Assembly: GCA_028277945.1 (NCBI GenBank)
Contig: JANQFH010000049.1
Location: 62,001 to 126,000, forward strand
Direction of reading: 5' to 3'
From: Oligoflexia bacterium
Lineage (GTDB): Bacteria > Bdellovibrionota_G > JANQFH01
DNA length: 64,000 nt
Under the pieces are notes generated by a model. It made no database searches, was not told the DNA's origin, and saw only the letters and a program-made list of their open reading frames with translations. Below are positions 38,966-48,065 of this stretch, in pieces (the stretch's first letter is position 1; every line of letters begins with the position of its first letter). The position numbers were made by a program, and so were the translations under genes.

Positions 38966-41275
38966 ATGGCCAAGTGTCTCAGACTGTCTGGTATTGTCGT
39001 ATTGAGCTTTGGCTTTGGACAATTGTATGCTCAGGAAGATGGACGTAAGCGCCAACCTACTGAAGTAAGGCAGAGTCTTTTCGCTGGATTGGAAGATTAT
39101 CGCCACGTCTCTATTGAGACGACTTCCGCTTATTGGATCGATGGCGGACCAGAGGCACGACCGGAAGATCTCTTCAAAGCCAAACCCAAACCCCTTGATG
39201 AGGAACATTTAAAGGTTCTCGATCCTTCCAGCTTCCAATGGGAGGATTCTGAGTACCTTGATGGTTTGCAAGGCATTGAGGCCGAAGTGGTGTTTGCAGA
39301 CGCGAGCGTGGTGGACCGCGCCATTTCTCTGCTTGAGCTCAGCCTCGCCCAAGTTACGGATGATGACGTTTACGTCGGCGATTTCATCAAACAGCTGCTC
39401 AGGCTCCTAGGAAAGATCGATGCAGAGTCGGCACGACAAAAACTACTCGCGGTTGCGAACATGGCAGAGCTGGGTCCTGATCTGCGTGCGCTGGCGGCCA
39501 TCCATCTGGTCAAAAACGAACAGCGCTTTGGCGCAGTATCCACAGGGACGTTAACAGCCATTGCCCAAATCATTGAGGACTGTCTGCCCCACATAGATGC
39601 CCGCGTTTATAATGACCATGAGGCGGCCACCCGTGACATGCTCGAGTTACTTGGAGCCATTGATGCGGAGGCTGCACGCCATCAGCTCCGTCAGCTCATT
39701 CGTGATGCGCCATTTGACCGACTAACCAAAGGTACCGCTGTTGAAAGCCTCGTCACCAACGAGCAGGAGTTTGACAGTCAGAATAAGAAAACCGTCGCTC
39801 TCCTCGAGGAGCTCATCGCCACTTCATATCCATTTGCAAGACCTATACGTCAAACCAATGCTGTCGCCTTCAGTGACTGGGAGTTCATGCTTCACGATCA
39901 ATTGCGTCTATATTCTGGCGTTCGTGAGAAGGTAGATGAGTTCTATTGGAACCTTGCTGCAAACTCCGCCACAAGGACGGGCGCCTTTATGCGGAGCTCG
40001 GAGCGTTTGGTTGCTATGTATCAAGAGGCTGTGCATCGAGATCCCGCTTATGCGCAGGAGCTTTTGAGGCGTATCGCCCCACTGCTCGAAGCGAGGAGAA
40101 CGAGTCTCGCCTTCTACTACGAGCAATACAACTACCGCATCCAAAGAGCCGACTATCTTGCCGCGATTGCCGCCATGGACTTCACCGAATTGGTGGTGAC
40201 GCTCTCAGAGGCAAAACGCTACAAAAAACCTCAAGGTTATTCAGGGCCACCCAAGAGCGAACCCAATATAGACTTCGAATCTCCATACCACCTTACGTTT
40301 CGTCAACATTACAGGGTGAGGTATGAGTCGCTGACAACCGAGGCCGAACCCGCTTATCATCGCATTCTGAGAATCCTCATAGAACCGGGCGAGACACTCG
40401 TTGAACTTGGTCTTCTCGTTGCCTTAATGGATGTTATGGGCACAAAGGATAAGCTTTTGGCTACATTTGACGTGCGGGACGAAGAGGATTCCCTGCCAAC
40501 GCTCCCGGAAGCGCTCGCTCTCTACCTAAAATATGAGTATGGCAACTTGCTTCCGGACGATATTTTAGAGAGCTTGTTGGATCTATTTTCTGAGCCTAAA
40601 CGCCGCCAAGATGATCGCCTTTTGCCGTTAAGAGATGTCGCAGTCAGCAAAGTCGTCTATGACTTGCGGCACGAATCGCCCACCTGGCGTGATGTTGAAG
40701 ACAACTTTAAGCACCTTTTTGAACTTGTAGGCAAAGATACAGATCCGCCACTTGCGACCTCAGCCTATTTTTCTCTCCGCGTGGCTATGGCGATCGCATT
40801 GGAACGTAGCCTCTGGAACGCGGAGCTATTGGGTCTTGAACTTGGCATGCTCGAAAATGGAAAAGAGCTAGTACGCCTCGATGTGGCTGGTCCGAAGCCC
40901 CTGAAGCCAGCACTCATTGAGTGTCTAGACTCGGCGGTAGAGTTTGACCAGAATCGCCCGGCCAACAGCACCGTTGTTCCCCTTGTTGATGTGCCGATTG
41001 ATTTACCGATTGGCTTGGCCAGCCATTTTGATCCGCTCCCCGTAGAATCTCAGACCCACCTCGCTAACCTGCTCAATAACCTCCTAAAGCCTCAAGTCCT
41101 AGACATTGAGACTGTGGATGGCCCATCCATCGAGACAGTAACAGAGATGCTGCCGCCACCACCTAGCGCTAGGCCGCTTAATTCAGAAGCAAGAGAGGCG
41201 TTGCATGAAACCCTATTAGCACTAGAAATGACTTGGAGTGAGACGCTTGCCAGAGTTGACAAACGATCACGGTAA
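38966..41275 (+). CDS. Large secreted hypothetical protein
   Basis: Internal Met gives a signal peptide MAKCLRLSGIVVLSFGFGQLYAQ; no recognised domain. Confidence 0.65.
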   Translation: MAKCLRLSGIVVLSFGFGQLYAQEDGRKRQPTEVRQSLFAGLEDYRHVSIETTSAYWIDGGPEARPEDLFKAKPKPLDEEHLKVLDPSSFQWEDSEYLDGLQGIEAEVVFADASVVDRAISLLELSLAQVTDDDVYVGDFIKQLLRLLGKIDAESARQKLLAVANMAELGPDLRALAAIHLVKNEQRFGAVSTGTLTAIAQIIEDCLPHIDARVYNDHEAATRDMLELLGAIDAEAARHQLRQLIRDAPFDRLTKGTAVESLVTNEQEFDSQNKKTVALLEELIATSYPFARPIRQTNAVAFSDWEFMLHDQLRLYSGVREKVDEFYWNLAANSATRTGAFMRSSERLVAMYQEAVHRDPAYAQELLRRIAPLLEARRTSLAFYYEQYNYRIQRADYLAAIAAMDFTELVVTLSEAKRYKKPQGYSGPPKSEPNIDFESPYHLTFRQHYRVRYESLTTEAEPAYHRILRILIEPGETLVELGLLVALMDVMGTKDKLLATFDVRDEEDSLPTLPEALALYLKYEYGNLLPDDILESLLDLFSEPKRRQDDRLLPLRDVAVSKVVYDLRHESPTWRDVEDNFKHLFELVGKDTDPPLATSAYFSLRVAMAIALERSLWNAELLGLELGMLENGKELVRLDVAGPKPLKPALIECLDSAVEFDQNRPANSTVVPLVDVPIDLPIGLASHFDPLPVESQTHLANLLNNLLKPQVLDIETVDGPSIETVTEMLPPPPSARPLNSEAREALHETLLALEMTWSETLARVDKRSR

Positions 41276-41280
41276 ATGAA

Positions 41281-41337
41281 TTGACACGATTTTAGTCCTA
41301 GCTAAAAATCTCTGTAGAATCTTAACGGGAGGCGTCT
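41281..41337 (+). promoter_or_regulatory. Promoter/5'UTR of secreted protein copy 1: TTGACA, inverted repeat 41288-41310, RBS GGGAGG
   Basis: Same block is conserved upstream of the paralogue at 44787-44854. Confidence 0.55.
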
Positions 41338-41853
41338 ATGAATATAAAATTGAAACTCATAATGTCCGCAATGATAGCTTTTTGTCTATTCGCTTCGACT
41401 GACGTTTGTGCTCAGGGGGCCCCAGCAGCAGGTGCTGACATGTGGACGGGAGGCATGGCATTAGGCAACCTTTTTACTCCTCATGTCAATTTTTGTGATC
41501 CTGCAACAGAAGCATTTGTGGACGTCATTTTTGGTCTTGGGTACTGCATTGAAAAAAACGAAAGGCCTGCCATGCAGTGGACAGACGCGCGAAAGACCTG
41601 TCTGCAAAATTTCAAGCGTCTTCCGGAAGTTGCGGAAATGCACCTTGCATGTGATGACGCAGCCGCCTTGGGATTAGCCAATATGCTGGTAAACGCTGAA
41701 TGGTCCTCCAATTTTTTCATAGAAACAGCTGACAGCAGCACCACCGCAGGCGTACACGTAACTGGCTTTGGTGGCTGCGATGTTATCAGAACAGGACAGA
41801 TTAATCGTTCAGGGGGAGGCCCTGAAGTTTTGGTATTTCGTTGTGTAAGATAA
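41338..41853 (+). CDS. Small secreted protein, copy 1 (possible FGE/C-type-lectin-like fold)
   Basis: Signal peptide; QWTDARKTCLQNFKRLPEVAE; C-terminal FRCVR resembling SUMF1-type GFRCVR ends; paralogue at 44855. Confidence 0.7.
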   Translation: MNIKLKLIMSAMIAFCLFASTDVCAQGAPAAGADMWTGGMALGNLFTPHVNFCDPATEAFVDVIFGLGYCIEKNERPAMQWTDARKTCLQNFKRLPEVAEMHLACDDAAALGLANMLVNAEWSSNFFIETADSSTTAGVHVTGFGGCDVIRTGQINRSGGGPEVLVFRCVR

Positions 41854-41970
41854 TGATCTATTGATTCGTTCGAGTGGTTAAACCTAGCTGTTTAAGCAGG
41901 CAAAGCTTTAGGCTTGATACCCAAACCATAAGTAGAGAGAATTCCCATTAAAGATCAGCACGTTTGAGCT

Positions 41971-42390
41971 TCATTTGCCAGCATCCTTCTTAGACACTTT
42001 AAAAAAAGCCATATTTATCCACCCAGCAGTCTTGCCATCGCTGGTTTCAATAAGAACCCAACGTTCGCCAAATTGTGTTTGTACGTTCTTGGCTACAACT
42101 GCTACACCCTTCCCAGCATCTTTGATGCGTATCTTGTTCCCTTTGCCAGGCTCAGAAAATAGCCCAATGGTCATATATTTGGGGTCCGTTTTCGGAAAAC
42201 ACGGATTCCCAGAAACATACTTAACGTTATCACAGGAATAGATTATTCCTGCCTTGCTAAAATTTTGAATACCGCTGTCCTTTTTCCTTGGTTCTCTGTT
42301 ATCGTTGCTCCCAAAAAACATCATGATTACCCCAAATAGAACAAATGCTGCCACTGCGAATACAACAAACTTAAAGAATTTCTTTATCAT
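41971..42390 (-). CDS. Membrane-anchored small protein, possible bacterial SH3-like domain
   Basis: N-terminal TM; KIRIKDAGKGVAVVAKNVQTQFGERWVLIETSDGKTAGWINMAFF. Confidence 0.55.
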   Translation of the reverse strand: MIKKFFKFVVFAVAAFVLFGVIMMFFGSNDNREPRKKDSGIQNFSKAGIIYSCDNVKYVSGNPCFPKTDPKYMTIGLFSEPGKGNKIRIKDAGKGVAVVAKNVQTQFGERWVLIETSDGKTAGWINMAFFKVSKKDAGK

Positions 42391-42548
42391 CTACACACCT
42401 CTTTAGGATTCAATCTTAATATTGATACCTAAAATAGGTCCAGATACTGATGTCGCCTTCAATGGGCCAGATTCGGCGTGTATTGACGCAACATATTATA
42501 TGTGCTTTTATAGCGGGGTTGAAAATTTTGGAGTGAAATATCAATAAC

Positions 42549-44699
42549 ATGCGAGCCTTTACCATCATTGTGCAGCTCACGACGCTGCTGTGTACAACTG
42601 CCGCACTCGCCTCAGAGAGCGATTTAAACAACCTACCAGAAAGCACCACCCCACCTTTCCTTCTCGAGTTCTTTGAACAGATAGATGCAGCTGAGCTGAC
42701 CACAGCACAACAACAAGCCTTTCGCAACTTTTTCAATAGCTACCGTGAAATCGAAAGCGAAGGCTGGCTGCTGTATAAACAGCGGGAGCGTGGTGAGCTC
42801 TCATCAGTAAAAAAGACCGCCTATAGACGAAAAAAAACCACCCTACTCAAGGTTCTTCTGCCGCAACTTATTCAAGGCCTTCCTCCAAGCCAGGTCTTTA
42901 TTTTTGCGGACATCTTTGCAGAAAAAACACCCTCTCTCTACCGCATGTCATCCCAAGAGGCCGATATCTCACTTAGCATTGCCGATATAGATCACGCTTT
43001 TCAACAGGAAATACGAAAACGGCGGACGCTCTTAGAAAAGCCTGACACCGACGCTGACCTCGCTCTACGCATTTCTGGCTTTCGTGCGCGCCTTGCTGAT
43101 ATTTTATACACTCGTGATTTGGTTGCAAAGACTTGGCAAGAGAATTACCAGTGGGGGGAACGGCACGATCGTAATGAGTATGCTCAGGAGACTCTCGACA
43201 GCGCTATCCCCCGGCACAATGCCACCCTTACCGAATTAACCAGTGCCATTCAAGCAGAACTTCAACAACCCATTGGTGACCCAACGCAGGCTGAAGAGCT
43301 AAGAAATTTATTGAGCACCCTTGAACAGATTCCTGATCTACCAGATCTATTACTACCCTCGCTATCGGAAAGACAACAACAGCTTCTTGAAAGCCTCACC
43401 CTGTTTACGCCTTTGCTGCCGGCAGTCTTAGCAAAATGGACTGTTGAGGATCTTATTCAAGGTAATTATTTCTCAGGAGCCCTCAATGCCCTTCCGCCTC
43501 TTGCTCGCGGTAAGCGCTTATTCAGCAGGATGCCTCCAGCAACCTGGGTGCCGAAGTATGAAAATTATGCCATACGCTTTCCCGAGGCTGTCGAACTTGT
43601 CTGGAATGAAAGTGGCCTGCGTGAAGCACTGTGGGCAGAAGTTGAACAGGCTCTGCTTAGCGTCGGGATACCAAAAAGATACCATGGTCTCGCTAAGTTT
43701 GTTGTTGCGACAATGCCCATAGCAATCCTTGGATCGAGGAGTGCAAAACTTCTTGGCAGTAACAGCTCAGCGGCACAATGGATAGGGGCAAGCGTTCACC
43801 CAGCATCGCAATTGGCAATGAGTGGCATCACCTATGTTGGAGAACGCAAACTTGGCCGAGCCGATCTGCCGCTATCTTGGTTGGAGTACTTTGATGAGGC
43901 AGGAGATCAGGCACTGCACTCCGCCGGATATACCGGTACGCTTTACTACCTTGGACGCTTTGGTTGGGGTCGTGATCTAGCCAGGTTTGCCGAATGGACC
44001 GGCTTTCTTGAGGAGATGGACCATGTTGTAGCCGCTCTTATTGAAAAAGATTCCTTGGTAGCTGTTGCACGACTGGCAGCCAGTGCCATTGACCTTGGGG
44101 ATCCATTGGGCGCTTTCTACCTCATTGCCGCAAGAGGGGCGATCGAGGAAGGTGTTGGCACAGAGGAATCGCTATCTGCACTATCGGAGGATGAACGGGG
44201 TGCCTTAGGCTTAGTGGCAAGACTTTTGCTTTTTGAAAAACTTCAAGAGCAAAGTGAGGGACTCACGAATCAATCCTACCTTGAATGGAAAAGCCAATGG
44301 TTTGCCACGACCCCCAGCCAAATAGTCAGGCATCTTCGTGCGCTAGGTAAAGATGCTTTTGCAGAGTGGGAGTTAGAGGCCATATTTAAGGATTTACAGG
44401 CGAATAATACATCTTTCAAAGAACGTTTTAAAACCGTGGAGGATTTTGTTATAAACCTCTTCCCACCGAGAGGTCTGCCGCAAATAGATTCCTTTGCCAG
44501 CTTCCAGTCGCTTCTCAGAAATCGCTTTAATGCAAGGCATGTGCCTGTGGAGTATGTGGGTGCTACAGGTAGGTGGCAAGGTTACGATTCTGAAGGGAAT
44601 ATGCTTGAGCTCATTCAAACCCCTGAGGGCATAGAAGAGTATTATTTTGTACCCAAAGCAGGAGGTCGTATTCTCCTCTTCACTCGCCGTGTGGAGTAG
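42549..44699 (+). CDS. Secreted hypothetical protein (716 aa)
   Basis: Signal peptide MRAFTIIVQLTTLLCTTAALASE; long uninterrupted ORF. Confidence 0.65.
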   Translation: MRAFTIIVQLTTLLCTTAALASESDLNNLPESTTPPFLLEFFEQIDAAELTTAQQQAFRNFFNSYREIESEGWLLYKQRERGELSSVKKTAYRRKKTTLLKVLLPQLIQGLPPSQVFIFADIFAEKTPSLYRMSSQEADISLSIADIDHAFQQEIRKRRTLLEKPDTDADLALRISGFRARLADILYTRDLVAKTWQENYQWGERHDRNEYAQETLDSAIPRHNATLTELTSAIQAELQQPIGDPTQAEELRNLLSTLEQIPDLPDLLLPSLSERQQQLLESLTLFTPLLPAVLAKWTVEDLIQGNYFSGALNALPPLARGKRLFSRMPPATWVPKYENYAIRFPEAVELVWNESGLREALWAEVEQALLSVGIPKRYHGLAKFVVATMPIAILGSRSAKLLGSNSSAAQWIGASVHPASQLAMSGITYVGERKLGRADLPLSWLEYFDEAGDQALHSAGYTGTLYYLGRFGWGRDLARFAEWTGFLEEMDHVVAALIEKDSLVAVARLAASAIDLGDPLGAFYLIAARGAIEEGVGTEESLSALSEDERGALGLVARLLLFEKLQEQSEGLTNQSYLEWKSQWFATTPSQIVRHLRALGKDAFAEWELEAIFKDLQANNTSFKERFKTVEDFVINLFPPRGLPQIDSFASFQSLLRNRFNARHVPVEYVGATGRWQGYDSEGNMLELIQTPEGIEEYYFVPKAGGRILLFTRRVE

Positions 44700-44786
44700 T
44701 CTAACTAGTACAAAGTGGTTTCGCTTTACTGTTCTTACCTTATTTCGGCTGTCAAGGTAACCATCGGGGGGGTCAACTAACACCCT

Positions 44787-44854
44787 TTGACAGGCCTTTA
44801 GTCCTAGCTAAAAGCCTCTATAGAATCTTAACAGGAGGCGTCTAATTTAAACTC
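44787..44854 (+). promoter_or_regulatory. Promoter/5'UTR of secreted protein copy 2: TTGACA, inverted repeat 44793-44816, RBS AGGAGG
   Basis: Aligns with 41281-41337 (TTTAGTCCTAGCTAAAA..TAGAATCTTAAC.GGAGGCGTCT). Confidence 0.5.
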
Positions 44855-45358
44855 ATGATGTCCGTAATGATAGCTTTTTGTCCATTCGCTTCGACCGCCG
44901 TTTATGCCCAGGGAGCCCCGTCAGCAGGTGCTGACATGTGGACGGGAGCCATGGCACTAGGCAACCTTTTTACTCCTCATGTCGACTTTTGTGATCCTGC
45001 AACAGAAGCATTTGTGCCCGTCATTTTTAATCTTGGCTATTGTATTGAAAAAAATGAGAGGCCGGCCCAACAGTGGGAACAGGCCCGCATCACCTGTCTG
45101 CAACAATTGAAACGTCTTCCTGAAGTAGCTGAGTTTCAGGTTGCCTGTGACAGTGCTGCAACTTTAGGACTCAACAACATGACAAATGGCTTGGAGTGGA
45201 CGTCGAACTTTCTCATTAGTACCCACGACTTCAACACTACTGCCCAAGCTGTGATGACATCTGGCGATAATGACTGTAATGATGGTTCTACTGGCAGAGT
45301 CTCGAATAGCGGTACTGGCCAACCAGTCTCAAGCCTGAAGTTTCGTTGTGTAAAGTAG
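44855..45358 (+). CDS. Small secreted protein, copy 2
   Basis: Paralogue of 41338-41853 (DMWTGAMALGNLFTPHVDFCDPATEAF, CIEKNERPAQQW, KRLPEVAEF, FRCVK). Confidence 0.7.
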   Translation: MMSVMIAFCPFASTAVYAQGAPSAGADMWTGAMALGNLFTPHVDFCDPATEAFVPVIFNLGYCIEKNERPAQQWEQARITCLQQLKRLPEVAEFQVACDSAATLGLNNMTNGLEWTSNFLISTHDFNTTAQAVMTSGDNDCNDGSTGRVSNSGTGQPVSSLKFRCVK

Positions 45359-45401
45359 CTTAAAGACTTAATAATCCCTGCGGGATTGCTATGATTTGAT
45401 T

Positions 45402-45442
45402 TGGCTCATAAAAGCCTATCGAAGATAGGCTTTTATGAGCCA
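45402..45442. repeat. Hairpin H1: 19-bp perfect arms, loop GAA
   Basis: TGGCTCATAAAAGCCTATC-GAA-GATAGGCTTTTATGAGCCA. Confidence 0.9.
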
Positions 45443-45475
45443 GGAAGGATTAGCGTCGCTGCGCTCCGTGATCCT
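45435..45475. repeat. REP-like module copy 1
   Basis: ATGAGCCAGGAAGGATTAGCGTCGCTGCGCTCCGTGATCCT; second copy at 48001-48040. Confidence 0.75.
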
Positions 45476-45497
45476 AAGGAAAGTGTCATTATACGGC

Positions 45498-45540
45498 TGG
45501 CTCATTTGAGCTGATCTACGATCAGCTCAAATGAGCCAGG
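45498..45540. repeat. Hairpin H2: 20-bp perfect arms, loop TAC
   Basis: CTGGCTCATTTGAGCTGATC-TAC-GATCAGCTCAAATGAGCCAG. Confidence 0.95.
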
Positions 45541-45605
45541 AAGGATTCGAACCTTCGACCAACGGCTTAAAAGGCCGATCGCTTTACCAATACCGCAATC
45601 ACAAG
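45532..45605 (-). pseudogene. tRNA-Lys 3'-half copy / tRNA pseudogene
   Basis: First 47 bp (45532-45578) identical to 48100-48146; the remainder keeps TGGTAaAGC of the D region but cannot form the acceptor stem. Confidence 0.8.
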
Positions 45606-45660
45606 CCTTTGAAATATTAGATAACTTATCGACATCAAAAACGATATCCGCTTACAAGCT

Positions 45661-45710
45661 GCCTGTTAATGCTCGTTAGTTCCCGTTGGTTGTCGATGAT
45701 TCTGATTGGT
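45661..45710 (+). repeat. Five degenerate 10-bp tandem units
   Basis: gcctgttaat/gctcgttagt/tcccgttggt/tgtcgatgat/tctgattggt. Confidence 0.6.
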
Positions 45711-45876
45711 TCTTTAGACATACTTTAGAAACTCCTGAAGCACTTACCTACTTTTGGGACCAGGCATGGGATCTCCAGAATACGGTACCTGGAAAATTTG
45801 GAGCATCTATGTGTACTCAGGTTCCGGATTAGAACTTTGATGACAACGGCCTCGATCTGTACTATTTGGTCAACCT

Positions 45877-46461
45877 ATGGAAAGCATTTGTGTCTTTTGC
45901 GGTTCCAATAGCGGAAATGCTCCAGAATACGTTGAATTAACCACACAACTCGGTGAGGTACTGGCACATAATCGGATTCGGCTGGTATATGGAGGGGCAC
46001 GAGTTGGGTTGATGGGCATATTGGCGGATGCCATGGTAGCAAAAGGTGGAGAAATAGTAGGAGTAATTCCGAAAAATTTGGTCAGCAAAGAGGTTGCGCA
46101 CACCGGCATTAACGATCTTAGAATTGTGGACTCCATGCATGAGAGAAAAGCCCTCATGGCCGAACTTGCAGAAGCGTTTATTGCTCTTCCAGGAGGGCTC
46201 GGTACTTTCGAAGAATTTTTTGAAATGCTAACGTGGTCTCAGCTTGGGCTACATAAGAAACCGATCGGTCTGTTGAATATCCGAAACTATTACTCGCCCC
46301 TGCTACAGCTGATTGAAGTCGGAGTCAAGGAACAGTTCATTCCTGAAGAGCACAGAAAGCTCGTTCTTGATGCGGAAGATCCAGAAACATTATTAAAACG
46401 TTTTTCTACTTATAAGCCTATTGAAGTAGAAAAATGGATCAAAAGACCGTTAGAGACCTAG
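45877..46461 (+). CDS. LOG-family protein (TIGR00730-type Rossmann fold)
   Basis: ICVFCGSNSGNAPEY; YGGARVGLMG; ERKALMAELAEAFIALPGGLGTFEEFFEMLTW. Confidence 0.93.
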   Translation: MESICVFCGSNSGNAPEYVELTTQLGEVLAHNRIRLVYGGARVGLMGILADAMVAKGGEIVGVIPKNLVSKEVAHTGINDLRIVDSMHERKALMAELAEAFIALPGGLGTFEEFFEMLTWSQLGLHKKPIGLLNIRNYYSPLLQLIEVGVKEQFIPEEHRKLVLDAEDPETLLKRFSTYKPIEVEKWIKRPLET

Positions 46462-46502
46462 AACTAAGCCTTCGAGGAAGCAAAGGTTTTTAAGATGGAC
46501 AG

Positions 46503-46844
46503 CTAAAAATTTACTGTTGGATCGGAAAGTATGGCCGATGTTTCAGTTATCTCTATCTCTTCATCTGTTTCATTTGAAGACAATCTTGCTTGCTTAACAA
46601 TATCCAGGAACTTTTGGACCGCCGGTTGGATGTTTTTCAAAGTTACCTTAGCTTTAAACTCATCTTGAAATCGCAGGAGTTCATGGGCAAACGACCTCGA
46701 AACAAAGGTAATATCGCAAAAATCCAAAACGACATCGCTACTGCGCTCAGCCTTCCTGGCAATTTCCTCCACTGCCTGACGAGTGCTAATGGAACTCCCA
46801 AACAGAGAGTGTAATTTAATTAGTTTCTTCTTATCCTTCGACAT
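46503..46844 (-). CDS. STAS-like (DUF4325-type) protein
   Basis: STRQAVEEIARKAERSSDVVLDFCDITFVSRSFAHELLRF; internal start MSKDKKK preferred. Confidence 0.75.
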   Translation of the reverse strand: MSKDKKKLIKLHSLFGSSISTRQAVEEIARKAERSSDVVLDFCDITFVSRSFAHELLRFQDEFKAKVTLKNIQPAVQKFLDIVKQARLSSNETDEEIEITETSAILSDPTVNF

Positions 46845-47667
46845 ACCTGTAAATATCCACCGGCTTTGTTGCTCGTTTGACTCTACAAACAATTATAGCA
46901 CCTTTCCACTGCCATCCTCCGAGGTCCAGCCAAAGTTCCCGGTCGGAGTCGGCATAATAGGCGGAATTACCTGAAATCATAAGGAACTTTCCACTGAGCT
47001 CCGCTCCAGTAATAAGGTTCTTAGTCGTTCGTATGCCGTAACCTCGTTCCTTATCCTTCTTCACAGAACGGCCTTTCAATGCAGCTTTGAGGGCCTCCCT
47101 ATCCGTATAGCGTTCCTGATACGCCTTTTCATAAACTTTTCTGAAACCCAAACCACGATCCAGAATCACGAGATCAAGGAATTCTCTCGTCGGCCAGTAT
47201 TGAGCAAGGAGCCAGCCAGAGGAGCTTTGGGAGTGTTGTGAAATGTTGTCGAGCATCTCTCCAACTGTATAACTCCAAGCGTTTCTAAAATTCCCGGCAA
47301 AATCAATATAACTAAAGACTAGATTTGAAAAATGACTATTAAGCTGTTCGATAATTTCAGCTGATGATGTTGGTATCCGAACAAGCGGAATATAGGTTCG
47401 GTTTTTGCGAAGGTCTTGTACCGAATCAAAACCATTAGGGAACCCGATCGTTTGAAGGTAGGTATTGGTGCAGTTAGTCACTTCCCTGCCTTGCTCGTAA
47501 ATCACAGCAGCAAGTGGAACAGTTGTAAGTGGCCAAGCCCAATCAAAATGACGAAAGTCCAGAGGTCCAGCGCCCGTTTCAACAACTGATAGATTCCGCT
47601 GCAAACAGAGAAGTTGATCTCGCAGGAGTTCCGAACTTTCAGACCTTATTTGTAATTTCTCTGCCAT
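46831..47667 (-). CDS. GHKL (HATPase_c-like) ATP-binding protein
   Basis: N-box-like VGEMLDNISQHSQSS; LVILDRGLGFRKVY; KDKERGYGIRTTKNLI. Confidence 0.82.
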   Translation of the reverse strand: MAEKLQIRSESSELLRDQLLCLQRNLSVVETGAGPLDFRHFDWAWPLTTVPLAAVIYEQGREVTNCTNTYLQTIGFPNGFDSVQDLRKNRTYIPLVRIPTSSAEIIEQLNSHFSNLVFSYIDFAGNFRNAWSYTVGEMLDNISQHSQSSSGWLLAQYWPTREFLDLVILDRGLGFRKVYEKAYQERYTDREALKAALKGRSVKKDKERGYGIRTTKNLITGAELSGKFLMISGNSAYYADSDRELWLDLGGWQWKGAIIVCRVKRATKPVDIYRYVEG

Positions 47668-48000
47668 TGATCAACAATATGGTAATTCAGCTTGCAATTA
47701 GGTCAATGCAAGCCCTGGTCAGGATGAAAGTATAAAAGCCGTAACTAAATTTCCCACTGCTATTTCTTCTTAATCGGTACCCGAACCAATACCAAGTTGT
47801 TACTTCATCCCCGAAACCCCTGCAAGGAGGCGAACTTTAGAAATACTTTAGAAAAACCCTCTAACATATTAGACGCGCAACTACCAAACGGCCTACTGGC
47901 AAGGACTTACCAAGCACTTCATATGGTCGAGCACTGGAGCGGGTGCAACGCTGGTTTAATGCAATATGTGAAAATTTAACTTAATGAAATTAAAAAATAA

Positions 48001-48040
48001 ATGAGCCAGGAAGGATTACGTCGCTGCGCTCCGTGATCCT
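48001..48040. repeat. REP-like module copy 2
   Basis: ATGAGCCAGGAAGGATTACGTCGCTGCGCTCCGTGATCCT; AAGGATTACG/CGTGATCCTT can pair as a stem (with 48041). Confidence 0.75.
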
Positions 48041-48065
48041 TAGGGTGGCTGCGCTTAATTATAAG

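Noticed and set aside
45402-45442. Plain rho-independent terminator for 44855-45358
   Set aside because: Stem is strong but only a 4-T run lies inside the stem; shared ends with H2/H3 show it belongs to a repeat family. Partial terminator function is not excluded.
45532-45605. Second functional tRNA-Lys
   Set aside because: 5' half has diverged and cannot pair with the CTGGCTC acceptor strand; only the 3' part is intact.
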